A stretch of 64,000 bases of DNA from Pararoseomonas sp. SCSIO 73927 (GTDB taxonomy: Bacteria; Pseudomonadota; Alphaproteobacteria; Acetobacterales; Acetobacteraceae). The stretch covers positions 744,001 to 808,000 of the forward strand of contig NZ_CP146232.1 in NCBI RefSeq assembly GCF_037040815.1, read 5' to 3'. A program made the position numbers and the translations under genes. The notes beneath the pieces are model-generated. The model was not told where the DNA came from and made no database searches. It saw nothing but the letters and a program-made list of their open reading frames with translations. Positions 7,048-15,960 of this stretch are shown here, in pieces (the first letter of the stretch is position 1; each line of letters starts with the position of its first letter).

Positions 7048-10040
7048 AGATCCCCCTCCCCCGCGCCGCCCCACTCGGCGATGCGCGAGAGGTGGTCGTA
7101 CTCATCCCCCTTCGGCGTGCGCCCGGGATGCGGGCGGGCCAGGAAGGGGCGCTCGCCGAGCAGGAAATCCTGCACCAGCCCGTTCAGCGCCTCGAAGGCC
7201 TCCTCGCTCACCTCCTCGAGCGTGGTGTCCTTCGGCCGGAACTCCGCGCGCGTGCCCGCCTCCCACCCGCCGGAGACGTGCCAGTGCTCCAGCCCGGACA
7301 CGGCGGCGGCAGGAATGTTCGCGAAGCCGCCGCGCGCGGCGATGGCGGCCTCCAGCGGCATCTGCGGCGCGCGCCCATCCGCCATCTCGGCGTTCGATGG
7401 CGGGCCTCCCGTCTTGAGGTCGATGAGGACGAGGCGGCCGTCCTTCAGCACGTCCACCCGGTCCGCGCGCCCCTCCAGCCGCACGCCGCAGGGCAGGTCG
7501 ATGCCGCCCGTGATCTCGGCGTGGCGCTTCGCCACGCCGTCCCGCCCGCGCTCCACCTCCAGCACGAACTCCGCGATGCGCGAGAGGCGCGGCCGCCAAT
7601 AGGCCATCAGGCCGGGGCGCGGCGCGAACTCCGCCAGCGCCTCCTCCGTCGCTGCCTCGAAATGCTCCACCGCATCCGCGCAGTGCGGATCGCCGTCGCA
7701 CAGCGTCAGCCAGCGCGAGACCATGTGGTGGACGATGTTGCCGTACTCCGCCACGTCCGCTTCCGCATCCAGGTCGTCCAGCGGCCGCAGCCGCAGCACG
7801 CGCTTGGCGTACCAGGCGTAGGGATCGGACTTCAGCAGCCACACATCCGTCACGCCGATCTTGCGCGGGCGCATCGCGGCGGGCGGCGCGGGGGCCGGGC
7901 GCGCGCAGGGCTCCGGGCGCTCCGGCACGTCCAGCAGCCCCGCCCATCCGGTGGCGGGGGAGTTCTCCAGCCCGCCCAGCTCCTGCCCGCGCAGGAAGGT
8001 GTCGATTCGCGTCAGCCAACGCGCGGCCACCGTGGGCGATCCGCCGCGCTTGCGCGCGCGGGACAGCGTGGCGCGCGGCGCCGCCAGCGCCGAGAGCAGG
8101 AAATCCGCGCAGACCCGCCCGATGCGCGCCTCCGGCGCCGGCAGCCCGAACTGCGTCCGCATCGGCCGGCTCATCCAGGCGCCCGGGTCCGTCGCGATCG
8201 GCCACACGCTCTCCTCCAGCGCGCCGAGCACCACGCGGTCGAAGCTCTGCAACCGCGCTTCCAGAAGCCCGAGGATCTGCACGCGCGGGTGCGACCCGCC
8301 CTTGCGCCCGCGCATGGTCCGCACGCCCGGTGCCAGCGGCCCTTCCAGCAGCGCGTCGAACAGCGGCGGCCAGGCGGCGGCCTCCAGCGGCGGCAGCGTC
8401 CGCATCGCCGGCTCCAGCCCGGCGAGGTGGACGGCCAGCGGCTCCCCCTCCTCGCCGCGATACAGGCGCAGGCCACCCGGCAACTCGTCCGTGGAGGCCA
8501 GCGCCTCGGCCGCCGCCAGATGATCGGCCAGCAGGTCCGCCGGCGGCCGCACGTTGCGGTCCAGCGCGCGGAAATCTCCCAGCGCCCGGTCCAGCGCGTC
8601 CAGCATCGCCAGCACGCGCCCGCGCGGCGCCTCGTGCCGGATCGCCTCCGCGGCGCGGCGCAGCCCGTCCAGCCCGGCGGCGGGGCGCGGGCCGCGTAGC
8701 GCGTAGCGCTCCAGCTCCCGCACCGCCCGCATCCACTCGCTGCGCGCCATCCCGCCGGCCGCCATCGGATGCTTCAGGCAGGATAGCGCGGCAACGGGCG
8801 CGAAGCCCTCCTCCACCATCCGCGCGATCAGCCGCAGGAAGGCGCCGGCCGGCGTCATCCCCAGCGGCTGGCCGGCGGAATCATCGGCCTGGATGCCGTG
8901 GCGCAGCAGCTCCACGGAAACGCGGCGGGCCAGGTCCCGGTCCGGCGTCACCAGCGCGGCGCGGGCGCCGGGGGTCTCAAGCGCCTCCCGCAGCAGCAGG
9001 GCAATGGCGGCGGCCTCCCCCGCCTCGTCCGGGGCGATGATCTGGTCCAGCCCCGTCAGCGCGGGCCGCCAGCGCTCCGGCTCCCGGTCCTGCCAGCAGG
9101 CGATGGCCTGCTCCGGCCGCAGCGCGCGCGCCAGCAGCGCGGCGCGCGCCTCGTTCGGCGCGGGCGCATCGCGCGCGCAGCCCGGCCAGGGCCGCAGATC
9201 GGCGGCGGTGGCGTCCATGCCGCGCAGCAGCCGGGCGGTGCCGTTCAGGGGGTGGCTGTGCGCCTCGCGCAGCGCCTCCCACAGCTCCGCCTCCATCTCC
9301 TCCCCGGCGCCGTGCAGCACCACCGCGCCGTTCGGCATCCGCGCCACCTGCCGCAGCAGCTCCACGGCGGCGGGGATGGTGCCGCCGATGCCGATGCCGG
9401 CCGCGATAATCGGGTCCTTCGGCGGGTTGTCCCGCCACGCCGCCGCCTGGGCGCGCAGCGAGGCCACGCGCCGCACGCCGATGTCGGAGAGCCCCTGCTC
9501 TTCCAGCCACTCGTTCCAGGCGCCGATCACGCCGCCGAGAAACTTGTGCGTGATTTCCCAGTGCTGCGCGAGGTCGCCCGTGACGAGATCCGGGATGCCC
9601 GCGGGGTCGCAGCCCTCCAGCGCCATCTCGTCCAGCAGCGTCGCCAGCTCCAGCGCCAGCCGCCAGGCCTGGTCCGGGCTGCCGGGACCGCCGAAATGCG
9701 GGGGCAGGCGCATCACCATCCCCGTCAGCACCGCCAGCCGCCGCGCCGGGTCCACCGCGGGCGGCTGGTCCATCAGTGCGGGGAGGGAGAGCTCCTCCGC
9801 ATCCTCCGTGGAGAGCCCGGCCAGCGCCCGCAGCCGCGGCAGCAGCAGCGCCGGCTTGCCGGAGGCGCGCAGGAAGGACTCGCGCAGGCTCCGCGCTGCG
9901 CGCCGGGTGGGCAGCAGGATCGTAACGCGCGCCAGCGCCGCGGGGTCATCCCCCTTGCCCCCTTGGGCGGCCATGGCGACCACGCCCTGCGCCAGATCGT
10001 CCAGGAAAGGACGATGCGCGGGAATCTCGTACAGATTCAT
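7044..10040 (-). CDS. addB: AddB, nuclease/inactivated-helicase subunit of AddAB
   Basis: The 998-residue protein matches the alphaproteobacterial AddB type. The N-terminal half carries degenerate helicase features, including ILLPTRRAARSLRESFL instead of a canonical Walker A. The C-terminal region has a PD-(D/E)XK nuclease signature, GRADRVDVLKDG followed by LIDLKTGGPP. AddB scans for Chi-like sequences and cuts the 5' strand in partnership with AddA. It follows murU by 55 bp and overlaps addA by four bases (GTGA), placing it in the tsaE-amgK-murU-addB-addA operon. Four cysteines able to form an Fe-S cluster, found in Bacillus AddB, are not obvious here. Confidence 0.93.
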   Translation of the reverse strand: MNLYEIPAHRPFLDDLAQGVVAMAAQGGKGDDPAALARVTILLPTRRAARSLRESFLRASGKPALLLPRLRALAGLSTEDAEELSLPALMDQPPAVDPARRLAVLTGMVMRLPPHFGGPGSPDQAWRLALELATLLDEMALEGCDPAGIPDLVTGDLAQHWEITHKFLGGVIGAWNEWLEEQGLSDIGVRRVASLRAQAAAWRDNPPKDPIIAAGIGIGGTIPAAVELLRQVARMPNGAVVLHGAGEEMEAELWEALREAHSHPLNGTARLLRGMDATAADLRPWPGCARDAPAPNEARAALLARALRPEQAIACWQDREPERWRPALTGLDQIIAPDEAGEAAAIALLLREALETPGARAALVTPDRDLARRVSVELLRHGIQADDSAGQPLGMTPAGAFLRLIARMVEEGFAPVAALSCLKHPMAAGGMARSEWMRAVRELERYALRGPRPAAGLDGLRRAAEAIRHEAPRGRVLAMLDALDRALGDFRALDRNVRPPADLLADHLAAAEALASTDELPGGLRLYRGEEGEPLAVHLAGLEPAMRTLPPLEAAAWPPLFDALLEGPLAPGVRTMRGRKGGSHPRVQILGLLEARLQSFDRVVLGALEESVWPIATDPGAWMSRPMRTQFGLPAPEARIGRVCADFLLSALAAPRATLSRARKRGGSPTVAARWLTRIDTFLRGQELGGLENSPATGWAGLLDVPERPEPCARPAPAPPAAMRPRKIGVTDVWLLKSDPYAWYAKRVLRLRPLDDLDAEADVAEYGNIVHHMVSRWLTLCDGDPHCADAVEHFEAATEEALAEFAPRPGLMAYWRPRLSRIAEFVLEVERGRDGVAKRHAEITGGIDLPCGVRLEGRADRVDVLKDGRLVLIDLKTGGPPSNAEMADGRAPQMPLEAAIAARGGFANIPAAAVSGLEHWHVSGGWEAGTRAEFRPKDTTLEEVSEEAFEALNGLVQDFLLGERPFLARPHPGRTPKGDEYDHLSRIAEWGGAGEGDL

Positions 10041-10095
10041 GCAGCGTCCCCCTCGCCCCGCGGCCCTTGCCCCCTCGGCGCCGCGGAGAACGGGG

Positions 10096-10836
10096 CTAGA
10101 ACAACTTCACGAGCCCTTTGTCCAGCGCTTCTTCCGCGCGCTGCAGGTCCGGCGGCGTGGAGAGGTGGAACCAGGCCCCGTCATGCACCAGCCCGTAGAG
10201 CCGCTCCGCCTCGATGGCGCGGGTCCACGGCCCCTTCATGCCGAAGCGCCCCCCGGGCTGCTCGTACCGCTCCGTGCCGTCCAGCAGCCGGGGATGGACG
10301 ATTTGCACCCCGGCATAGAGGTAGGGGGCCACCTCCCGCTCCTCCGGCCAGCGGAGATGGCCCATCGGGTCCAGCAGGAAGTCGCCCAGCCCCACATCCC
10401 CGTCCACCGCCGCCGCGCGCACCATCAGCAGCAGCGCGTCCATCCGCTCCGGGTCGAAGGCCGCCGCCAGCCGCGCCAGCGCAGGGGTGGGGCCGTCCAG
10501 CCAGTAGGCGTCGCCGTTCACCACGGCGAAGGGTTCCTGCCCCAGATGCGGCAGCGCGTTGCGCACTCCGCCGCCCGTCTCCAGCAGCACCTCCTCCACC
10601 AGCACGGTGCAGCGGGGGGATTTCCGCGCCTCGCAGGCCGCCACGACCTGGGGGGCCAGGTGGTGGGCGTTCACCACGACGTCGTGCACCCCGTTCTCGT
10701 CCAGCCGGTCCAGCGCGTGGTCCAGCAAGGAGCGTCCGCGCAGCGCGAGCAAGGGCTTCGGCACGGCCTCGGTCAGCGGCCGCATCCGCGTGCCGAGCCC
10801 GGCCGCGAGGACCATGCCGTGGGTGAGGCGGATCAT
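10096..10836 (-). CDS. murU: MurU-like N-acetylmuramate-1-phosphate uridylyltransferase
   Basis: A 246-residue sugar-1-phosphate nucleotidyltransferase. The N-terminus has the signature MVLAAGLGTRMRPLTEAVPKPL. A VVNGDAYW metal/nucleotide motif follows near residue 105, then VAPYLYAGVQIV. In Pseudomonas MurU joins UTP to MurNAc-1-phosphate in the recycling route that bypasses de novo UDP-MurNAc synthesis. The assignment rests on the adjacent AmgK-type kinase, since the sequence alone would also fit a mannose-1-phosphate guanylyltransferase. The ATG overlaps the amgK stop as ATGA. Confidence 0.82.
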   Translation of the reverse strand: MIRLTHGMVLAAGLGTRMRPLTEAVPKPLLALRGRSLLDHALDRLDENGVHDVVVNAHHLAPQVVAACEARKSPRCTVLVEEVLLETGGGVRNALPHLGQEPFAVVNGDAYWLDGPTPALARLAAAFDPERMDALLLMVRAAAVDGDVGLGDFLLDPMGHLRWPEEREVAPYLYAGVQIVHPRLLDGTERYEQPGGRFGMKGPWTRAIEAERLYGLVHDGAWFHLSTPPDLQRAEEALDKGLVKLF

Positions 10837-11849
10837 GCGGCGTGTTCCGTGGTGGCGGTGGTGGGATTGCCGCGCCGCGCGGGCGGCACGTGCTCGTCGA
10901 GGAAGGCGGCCAGCGGCGCCGTGGCGGGGTGGCGCAACGCCTCCCCCAGCAGCCGCCAGCAGCGCGGGCCGTGGACCAGGTATTGCGGCTTCCCGTCCCG
11001 CCGGTCCAGCCGCACCCACAGCGCGGCCACGCGCAGGTGGCGCTGCGCGGCCATGGCGGCGGTGGCGGCCCCGAATGCGGCGCGATCCAGCCCAGGGCGG
11101 GCCGCCATGTAGCGGGCGGTGGCGGCCTCCCGCACATCCTCCGCCACGTCGCGCCGGGCGTCCTGCAGCAGGCTCACTAGGTCGTAGGCCGGGTGGCCGT
11201 GCCCGGCGTCCTGGAAATCGATGATCCCCACCCCGGCCGGTCCCGCACGGTCCACCGGCAGCAGGTTGGCGGGAAAAAAGTCGCGGTGGACGAAGCCCCC
11301 CGCGCCCTCGAAGGGCGCCAGCATCGCGCGGATGGCCGCGCGGAAGCCCTCGCGCTGTGCCGCCGTCGGCTCCGCGCCCATCGCTGCGGGCCACCACCAG
11401 TCCAGGAAGGTGGCGGCGGCGGCCCGCGCCATGGCCTCCCCCTCCCAGGCCGGCAGGCCGGGCGGCGGCGGGGCGGCGTGCAGCGCGGCCAGCGCCTCCG
11501 CGGCGGCGAGATAGAGCGGCATCGGCTCCGCCCCTGCATCCAGCAACGCCGCGTGGGTCGGCTCCCCCAGGTCCTCCAGCAGCAGCAGGCCGGAGGGCGG
11601 ATCGGCCGCGATCACCTCCGGCGCCGAGAGGCCAAGGCTCCGGATATGCGCCGCGATCCCCATGAAGGCCCGCAGGTCCGCCTCGGCCGAGGCCAGCCCG
11701 ACGGCGGCGGCGCCCGACCCGTCCATCAGCAGCGCCGGGCGCGGCCCGCCCGCCAGGCGAAGGTAGCGGCGATGCCCGGCATCCCCCGGCAGGGGCGCGC
11801 GGCGGGCCCCGGCATAGCCGTGGGCAGCGAGGAAAGCGTCAGGCGTCAT
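10833..11849 (-). CDS. amgK: AmgK-like anomeric sugar kinase, muropeptide recycling
   Basis: A 338-residue aminoglycoside-phosphotransferase-fold kinase. It shows GDAGHRRYLRL in the nucleotide-binding loop, LLLEDLGE in the hinge, FVHRDFFPANLL (catalytic Asp and Asn) and GIIDFQDAGHGHPAYDL (Mg-binding Asp). AmgK phosphorylates the anomeric hydroxyl of MurNAc or GlcNAc and feeds MurU, encoded next. An in-frame TTG six bases upstream is possible, but ATG at 11849 was preferred. The start overlaps the end of tsaE by 11 bases. Confidence 0.85.
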   Translation of the reverse strand: MTPDAFLAAHGYAGARRAPLPGDAGHRRYLRLAGGPRPALLMDGSGAAAVGLASAEADLRAFMGIAAHIRSLGLSAPEVIAADPPSGLLLLEDLGEPTHAALLDAGAEPMPLYLAAAEALAALHAAPPPPGLPAWEGEAMARAAAATFLDWWWPAAMGAEPTAAQREGFRAAIRAMLAPFEGAGGFVHRDFFPANLLPVDRAGPAGVGIIDFQDAGHGHPAYDLVSLLQDARRDVAEDVREAATARYMAARPGLDRAAFGAATAAMAAQRHLRVAALWVRLDRRDGKPQYLVHGPRCWRLLGEALRHPATAPLAAFLDEHVPPARRGNPTTATTEHAA

Positions 11850-12321
11850 TCGCAACCGGCACTTCAGCGAGGGCGGAGAGGCGGGCAGGATCCCAGCCCG
11901 AGAGGATGGCGGTGCGGGCGTCCGCCTCTACGGCCTGCGCCAGGGCCAGCCGCAGCGCGCCGCGCGGGGCCCAGGCCCCGAGGCGCTCCGGCCACTCCAC
12001 CAGCACGATCCCCTCCCGCATCTCCTCCCAGCCCAGCTCCGGCAGGGCGTCGGGCCCTTCCAGGCGGTAGAGGTCCATGTGGTGGGCCGCCATGCCGGAG
12101 AGCTCGTAGGACTGCACCAGGGTGAAGGTCGGCGAAGGCACCTCCAGCGCCGGGTCCCCCGCCGCCGCGCGCAGGAAGGCGCGGGCGAAGGCGGATTTCC
12201 CCGCCCCCAGCGGCCCCTCCAGCAGGATCGCGTCCCCCGGCCGGGCCAGGCGCGCGGCCCGGGCCGCGAGCGCGACGGTGGCCGCCTCGTCCGGCAGGGA
12301 AAGGGTGATCGGGGCGGTCAT
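11839..12321 (-). CDS. tsaE: TsaE, tRNA N6-threonylcarbamoyladenosine biosynthesis ATPase
   Basis: The 160-residue protein has the P-loop LEGPLGAGKSAFARAFL, the PSPTFTLVQSYE segment, the H-H-M-D-L-Y-R-L motif and IVLVEWPERLG. These are all hallmarks of TsaE, the ATPase that drives the TsaBD complex in making t6A37 on ANN-decoding tRNAs. It is the first gene of the minus-strand operon running to addA. The ATG at 12321 is preferred to an in-frame TTG twelve bases earlier because family members start close to the first beta strand. It is divergent from a small lipoprotein gene, with a 164-bp shared upstream region. Confidence 0.93.
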   Translation of the reverse strand: MTAPITLSLPDEAATVALAARAARLARPGDAILLEGPLGAGKSAFARAFLRAAAGDPALEVPSPTFTLVQSYELSGMAAHHMDLYRLEGPDALPELGWEEMREGIVLVEWPERLGAWAPRGALRLALAQAVEADARTAILSGWDPARLSALAEVPVANDA

Positions 12322-12485
12322 CGGCGCCCCCAATCTGCCCTCCCGCCCCCGGCCGGGGCAAGCGCCTCCCGGCCCCGACCGGGCGGGCCTCCCGGACAGG
12401 CCCGTGGAAACCGAAGGGCAGCCCGGCCGGTTAGGCCCGGGAAGGGCGGCCCGAGGGGGACGCCCGGGACAAGGATAGAGAACCG

Positions 12486-12665
12486 ATGCGCCTTCTCCGC
12501 GCCGCCCTGATGCCGATGCTGCTCCTCGGCACCCTCGCCGCCTGCACCGGCAACGACCGCACCTTCGGCGAGCGCGCCCGCGACACCATCGACCCGCCGA
12601 GCGGCCCCGTGGAGCGCACTGGCCGCGCCGTGGACCGCGCCGTCGACCGCGTCCGCCCGAACTGA
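12486..12665 (+). CDS. Small predicted lipoprotein (59 aa)
   Basis: A short frame starting at ATG 12486 encodes 59 residues. The N-terminus is basic-hydrophobic (MRLLRAALMPMLLLGT) and ends in the lipobox LAAC at position 20. The mature part is short, charged and arginine-rich (FGERARDTIDPPSGPVERTG and similar). The spacing and lipobox are typical of very small entericidin- or YgdI-like lipoproteins, but I see no family match. It is followed after 42 bp by the 193-residue hypothetical protein. The function is unknown. Confidence 0.62.
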   Translation: MRLLRAALMPMLLLGTLAACTGNDRTFGERARDTIDPPSGPVERTGRAVDRAVDRVRPN

Positions 12666-12707
12666 CGTCCCGAACCGACGGCTGGAACTGATTGGGGGAG
12701 GGGGCTG

Positions 12708-13289
12708 ATGCCGAGCGCGTCCGAGCTGAAACTCTTCGAGGCCCTCGCCACCGTCAGCCGCGCCTTCGGGGAGGGCGGGCTGCCGGGAGGAGAGGAGTCC
12801 CAGGTCATCGACGCGATGGAGCCGGAGAGCCGGGTCGTGCTCGGCGAGGCGGCGCTGGCCGTCGCCTACGGCGCCTTCGCCAGGGATGGCGACGATTCCG
12901 GCCCCATGCACATGCTCGTCGGCGCCATTGGCCTGATGGCGATCGGGGCCGGCGAGGATCCCGACCCGCCCGCCGAGATCATGGCCGTCCTGGCCGATGA
13001 CGAGCGCGTGGAGGCCGAGATCGACCGCGCGGGCGAGGCCGTGGACACGGAATTCCCCCGCGAGGCCGCGCCCGAGGCTCTGGCCGCCGCGCTGGAGGCC
13101 CGGATCGTCGGCAGCGCCATCACCCTCGCCGGCTGCACCCTGCCGGAGGACGCGCCGAAGGGCGCGGCCAGCCAGGCCGCGGTCCGCCTGCGCGCCGCGC
13201 GCTACCTGACGCGGCTGGCGGCCGGGCTGCTGACGATGAACGCCACCGAGAGCACCTTGGGGACCACCCCGGAGCCGGCCGGGCCCTGA
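12708..13289 (+). CDS. Conserved-looking hypothetical protein, mostly alpha-helical (193 aa)
   Basis: I do not recognise a family. The 193-residue product is acidic and Ala-rich, without a signal peptide. It has one strongly hydrophobic stretch (HMLVGAIGLMAIGAG) near residue 67 and amphipathic helices elsewhere. A strong ribosome site (GGGGGAGGGGG) lies just upstream of the ATG, which supports real translation. It sits between a small lipoprotein and a ferredoxin reductase without an evident functional link. Candidates for a role cannot be named from sequence. Confidence 0.6.
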   Translation: MPSASELKLFEALATVSRAFGEGGLPGGEESQVIDAMEPESRVVLGEAALAVAYGAFARDGDDSGPMHMLVGAIGLMAIGAGEDPDPPAEIMAVLADDERVEAEIDRAGEAVDTEFPREAAPEALAAALEARIVGSAITLAGCTLPEDAPKGAASQAAVRLRAARYLTRLAAGLLTMNATESTLGTTPEPAGP

Positions 13290-13377
13290 CCGGGAGGAGG
13301 CTTCCCCAAGCTTCCCCCCCTTCCCCGCCCGCTGTATCACCGCACCCCTCATCGCCATCGGGGGACGTGCCGACGCC

Positions 13378-14397
13378 ATGACCGCGCATATCGAGACCGA
13401 CGTCGCCATCATCGGCGCCGGCCCCGCCGGGCTCTTCGCCGTGTTCGAGTGCGGCATGCTCCGGATGAAATGCGTGGTGATCGACGCGCTGGAAGCCATC
13501 GGCGGCCAGTGCTCGGCCCTCTACCCGGAGAAGCCGATCTTCGACATCCCCGCCCATCCCCGCATCGCCGGCGGCGACCTGATCCGCGAGCTGGAGACCC
13601 AGGCCCAGCCCTTCGCCCCCATCTACCTCATGGGCCGGCGCGTGGAGCGGCTGCTGGAGGAGGATGGCAGCTTCGTTCTCGGCACCAGCGAGGGCGACAG
13701 CGTGCGCGCCAAGGCGGTGATCCTCGCCGCCGGCGCCGGCGCCTTCGGCCCCAACCGCCCGCCGCTGGAGGACCTGCCGCAGTACGAGGCGTCGGGGGCC
13801 GTCCGCTACATGGTGGCCCGGCGGGAGGACTTCCGGGGCAAGAAGGTGGTGATCGCCGGCGGCGGCGATTCCGCCGTGGACTGGGCCCTGTCCCTCAAGG
13901 AGATCGCGGCGAAGGTCACGGTGGTGCACCGCCGCCCGAAGTTCCGCGCCGCCCCCGAGACCGCCGCCCAGATGGAGGCCGCCGCCGCCCGCGGCGAGCT
14001 GGAGATGGCCATCCCCTACCAGCTGCACGCGCTGAAGGGCGACGGCAGCAAGCTCACCCACGTGACGCTCGCGACCCTGAAGGGCGAGGAGCGCGACGTG
14101 GAGGCGGACCACCTCCTCGCCTTCTTCGGCCTCTCCATGGAGCTCGGCCCCATCGCGGAGTGGGGGCTGGGGATGGACCGCAGCCACGTGTCGGTGACGC
14201 CCGCCACCTGCGAGACCTCCCGCCCCGGCATCTACGCCATCGGCGACGTGGCGACCTACCCCGGCAAGCTGAAGCTCATCCTGCAGGGCTTCTCGGAGGC
14301 CGCCATGACCGCCCACGCCATCCACCCGCGCGTGCATCCGGGTGAGGCGCTGCACTTCGAGTACTCCACCTCCAAGGGGGTCCCCGTCCATGGCTGA
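13378..14397 (+). CDS. Ferredoxin/flavodoxin--NADP reductase, TrxR-like type
   Basis: The 339-residue FAD enzyme has the N-terminal dinucleotide motif AIIGAGPAGLFAVFECG, the IGGQCSALYPEKPIFDIP segment, a second Rossmann motif (KKVVIAGGGDSAVDWAL) and the C-terminal FAD motif PGIYAIGDVATYPGKLKLI. The fold is thioredoxin-reductase-like, but the redox CxxC of true TrxB is absent. That identifies the YumC-type ferredoxin-NADP reductases, which exchange electrons between NADPH and ferredoxin. Its stop overlaps the next gene (a GST) by 8 bp. Confidence 0.9.
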   Translation: MTAHIETDVAIIGAGPAGLFAVFECGMLRMKCVVIDALEAIGGQCSALYPEKPIFDIPAHPRIAGGDLIRELETQAQPFAPIYLMGRRVERLLEEDGSFVLGTSEGDSVRAKAVILAAGAGAFGPNRPPLEDLPQYEASGAVRYMVARREDFRGKKVVIAGGGDSAVDWALSLKEIAAKVTVVHRRPKFRAAPETAAQMEAAAARGELEMAIPYQLHALKGDGSKLTHVTLATLKGEERDVEADHLLAFFGLSMELGPIAEWGLGMDRSHVSVTPATCETSRPGIYAIGDVATYPGKLKLILQGFSEAAMTAHAIHPRVHPGEALHFEYSTSKGVPVHG

Positions 14398-15082
14398 GAC
14401 GCAAGGGGCAGGCGGCAAGCTCTTCATCGGCACGAAGCGCTACTCCTCCTGGTCGCTGCGCGGCTGGCTCGCCGTGCACCTCGCCGGGCTGGAGGTGGAG
14501 GAGGTGCTGATCCCGCTCGCCGGCGGCGGCGGCACCACCGCCATCAAGCAGGCCACCCCCGCCGGCCTCGTGCCCTACCTGGAACACGACGGCGCGCGGG
14601 TCTGGGAAAGCCTCGCGATCTGCGAGTACTGCGCGGAGATCGCCCAAGCGTCGGGCAGAGAGGGCCTGTGGCCGGGGGACCGCGTCCTGCGCGCCCTCCT
14701 CCGCAGCGCCGCCAGCGAGATGCACGCGGGCTTCCGCGGACTGCGCCAGGCCATGCCGATGAACCTCGGCGGCAGCTTCCCCGGCCGCGGCGGCACGCCG
14801 GACGCGCTGGCCGACATCGCCCGCATCGAGACGATCTGGGCGCAGTGCCTGGACGCCAGCGGCGGCCCCTTCCTGCACGGCGCGGCGATGGGCGTCGCGG
14901 ACTGCATGTACGCCCCCGTGGTCGCGCGCCTCATCACCTACGCCCCCGCCGTCTCCCCGCGCGGCCGCGCCTACATGGCCGCCCTCCGCGCCCACCCGCT
15001 GGTGGCGCGCTGGTACGACGAGGCGGCGCAGGAGCCGAAGGAGTGGCAGCTCGCCCACTACGAGGCCGGGCCGGCTGCTTGA
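14390..15082 (+). CDS. Glutathione S-transferase family protein
   Basis: The 230-residue protein has an N-terminal thioredoxin-like fold (KLFIGTKRYSSWSLRGWLAVHLAG). The catalytic Ser or Cys position is occupied by the SSWS segment, and an E-S-L-A-I-C-E-Y glutathione-binding motif lies near residue 67. A helical C-terminal domain follows. The start ATG lies inside the last codons of the upstream ferredoxin reductase, so the pair is probably co-translated. Substrate cannot be predicted. The family covers detoxification and maleylpyruvate-type isomerases. Confidence 0.85.
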   Translation: MAETQGAGGKLFIGTKRYSSWSLRGWLAVHLAGLEVEEVLIPLAGGGGTTAIKQATPAGLVPYLEHDGARVWESLAICEYCAEIAQASGREGLWPGDRVLRALLRSAASEMHAGFRGLRQAMPMNLGGSFPGRGGTPDALADIARIETIWAQCLDASGGPFLHGAAMGVADCMYAPVVARLITYAPAVSPRGRAYMAALRAHPLVARWYDEAAQEPKEWQLAHYEAGPAA

Positions 15083-15095
15083 GGGGGGCCGCCTG

Positions 15096-15926
15096 ATGGC
15101 CTCCTCCAACGGCCTGGACCATGTCGGCGTCTGCTCGCGCGACGCCGCGGCGCTCTGGGGCGCCTATGAGCGGCTGGGCTTCGCCCTCACCCCCGTCGCC
15201 CGGCAGTCGCGCGGCGACGGGCCGCTGGGCACCGCCAACCGCTGCGCCATGCTGCGCCGGGGCTACATCGAGCTGCTGGCGATCGTCGATCCCGCCCTGC
15301 CCGATAACGGCCTGGGCGCGCTGCTCGATGTGTTCGAGGGCGCGCGCATCCTGGCACTGGGCATGGCGGATTCGGAGGGCAACCTCGCCCGCCTCCGCCG
15401 CGCCGGGCTGGACATCCCCGGCATCTCCCCCCTCTCCCGCCCCGTGGAGCCCGGCGGCCCGATCGCCCGCTTCGAGCGCCTGCCCCTGCCGGATGCGCCG
15501 GAGGGCCGCGTCCAGCTCGTGCGGCACCTGACGCCGGAGGCCATCTGGCAGCCCCGCTGGATGGAGCACCCCAACGGCGCCACCGAACTCCGCGCCGCGA
15601 TCGTCGTCGCCGACCGCCCGGCCGAGAGCGCCGCCCGCCTCTCCCGCCTCTCCGGCCTGCCGCTGGAGCCCGACCCCGCCGGCGGCTTCGCCCTGCCCCT
15701 GCCGGACGGCGCCCGCGTGCGCGTGCTGGACCCCGGCACCGCCGCCGCCCTCCTCCCCGGCCTCGTCCTCCCGCCCCTGCCCGCCGTGGCCGCGATGGTG
15801 CTGGGCGTGGAGAGCCCCGACCGCGCGCGACAGGCCCTCTCCGGCGTGCTGCACCTGGAAACCCCCACCGGGCTGATGGTGCCGCAGGCGGAAGCCGCGG
15901 GCTGCGCGCTGATCTTCGCGCCATGA
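15096..15926 (+). CDS. VOC-family protein with glyoxalase-like domain
   Basis: The 276-residue protein begins with the vicinal-oxygen-chelate pattern GLDHVGVCSRD, a GYIELLAI strand with a potential metal-binding Glu, and a second half-repeat beginning HPNGATELRAAIVVAD. This fits the two-module PF13468-type glyoxalase-like proteins, which bind a divalent metal, but the substrate is unknown. It follows the GST by 13 bp in an apparent operon. Its stop codon lies inside one copy of a 16-bp duplicated sequence (see the repeat entry). Confidence 0.8.
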   Translation: MASSNGLDHVGVCSRDAAALWGAYERLGFALTPVARQSRGDGPLGTANRCAMLRRGYIELLAIVDPALPDNGLGALLDVFEGARILALGMADSEGNLARLRRAGLDIPGISPLSRPVEPGGPIARFERLPLPDAPEGRVQLVRHLTPEAIWQPRWMEHPNGATELRAAIVVADRPAESAARLSRLSGLPLEPDPAGGFALPLPDGARVRVLDPGTAAALLPGLVLPPLPAVAAMVLGVESPDRARQALSGVLHLETPTGLMVPQAEAAGCALIFAP

Positions 15927-15960
15927 GGCGCGCCGTGGTCGTCTCGCCATGAGGCGCGCC
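15919..15960. repeat. Duplicated gene junction: 16-bp direct repeat with 26-bp period
   Basis: CGCCATGAGGCGCGCC occurs at 15919-15934 and 15945-15960. The first copy contains the VOC gene stop as ATGA and would open a 9-codon frame ending at the second copy. The second copy holds the ATG of the FkbM methyltransferase. The layout suggests that an original four-base ATGA overlap was duplicated, pushing the downstream start 26 bp away. Confidence 0.8.

Noticed and set aside
4231..7602. A long open frame on the plus strand across addA and into addB
   Set aside because: It is antisense to strongly supported addA/addB, rich in Arg, Gln and His, without any domain, and its size follows from the high GC of the third codon position.
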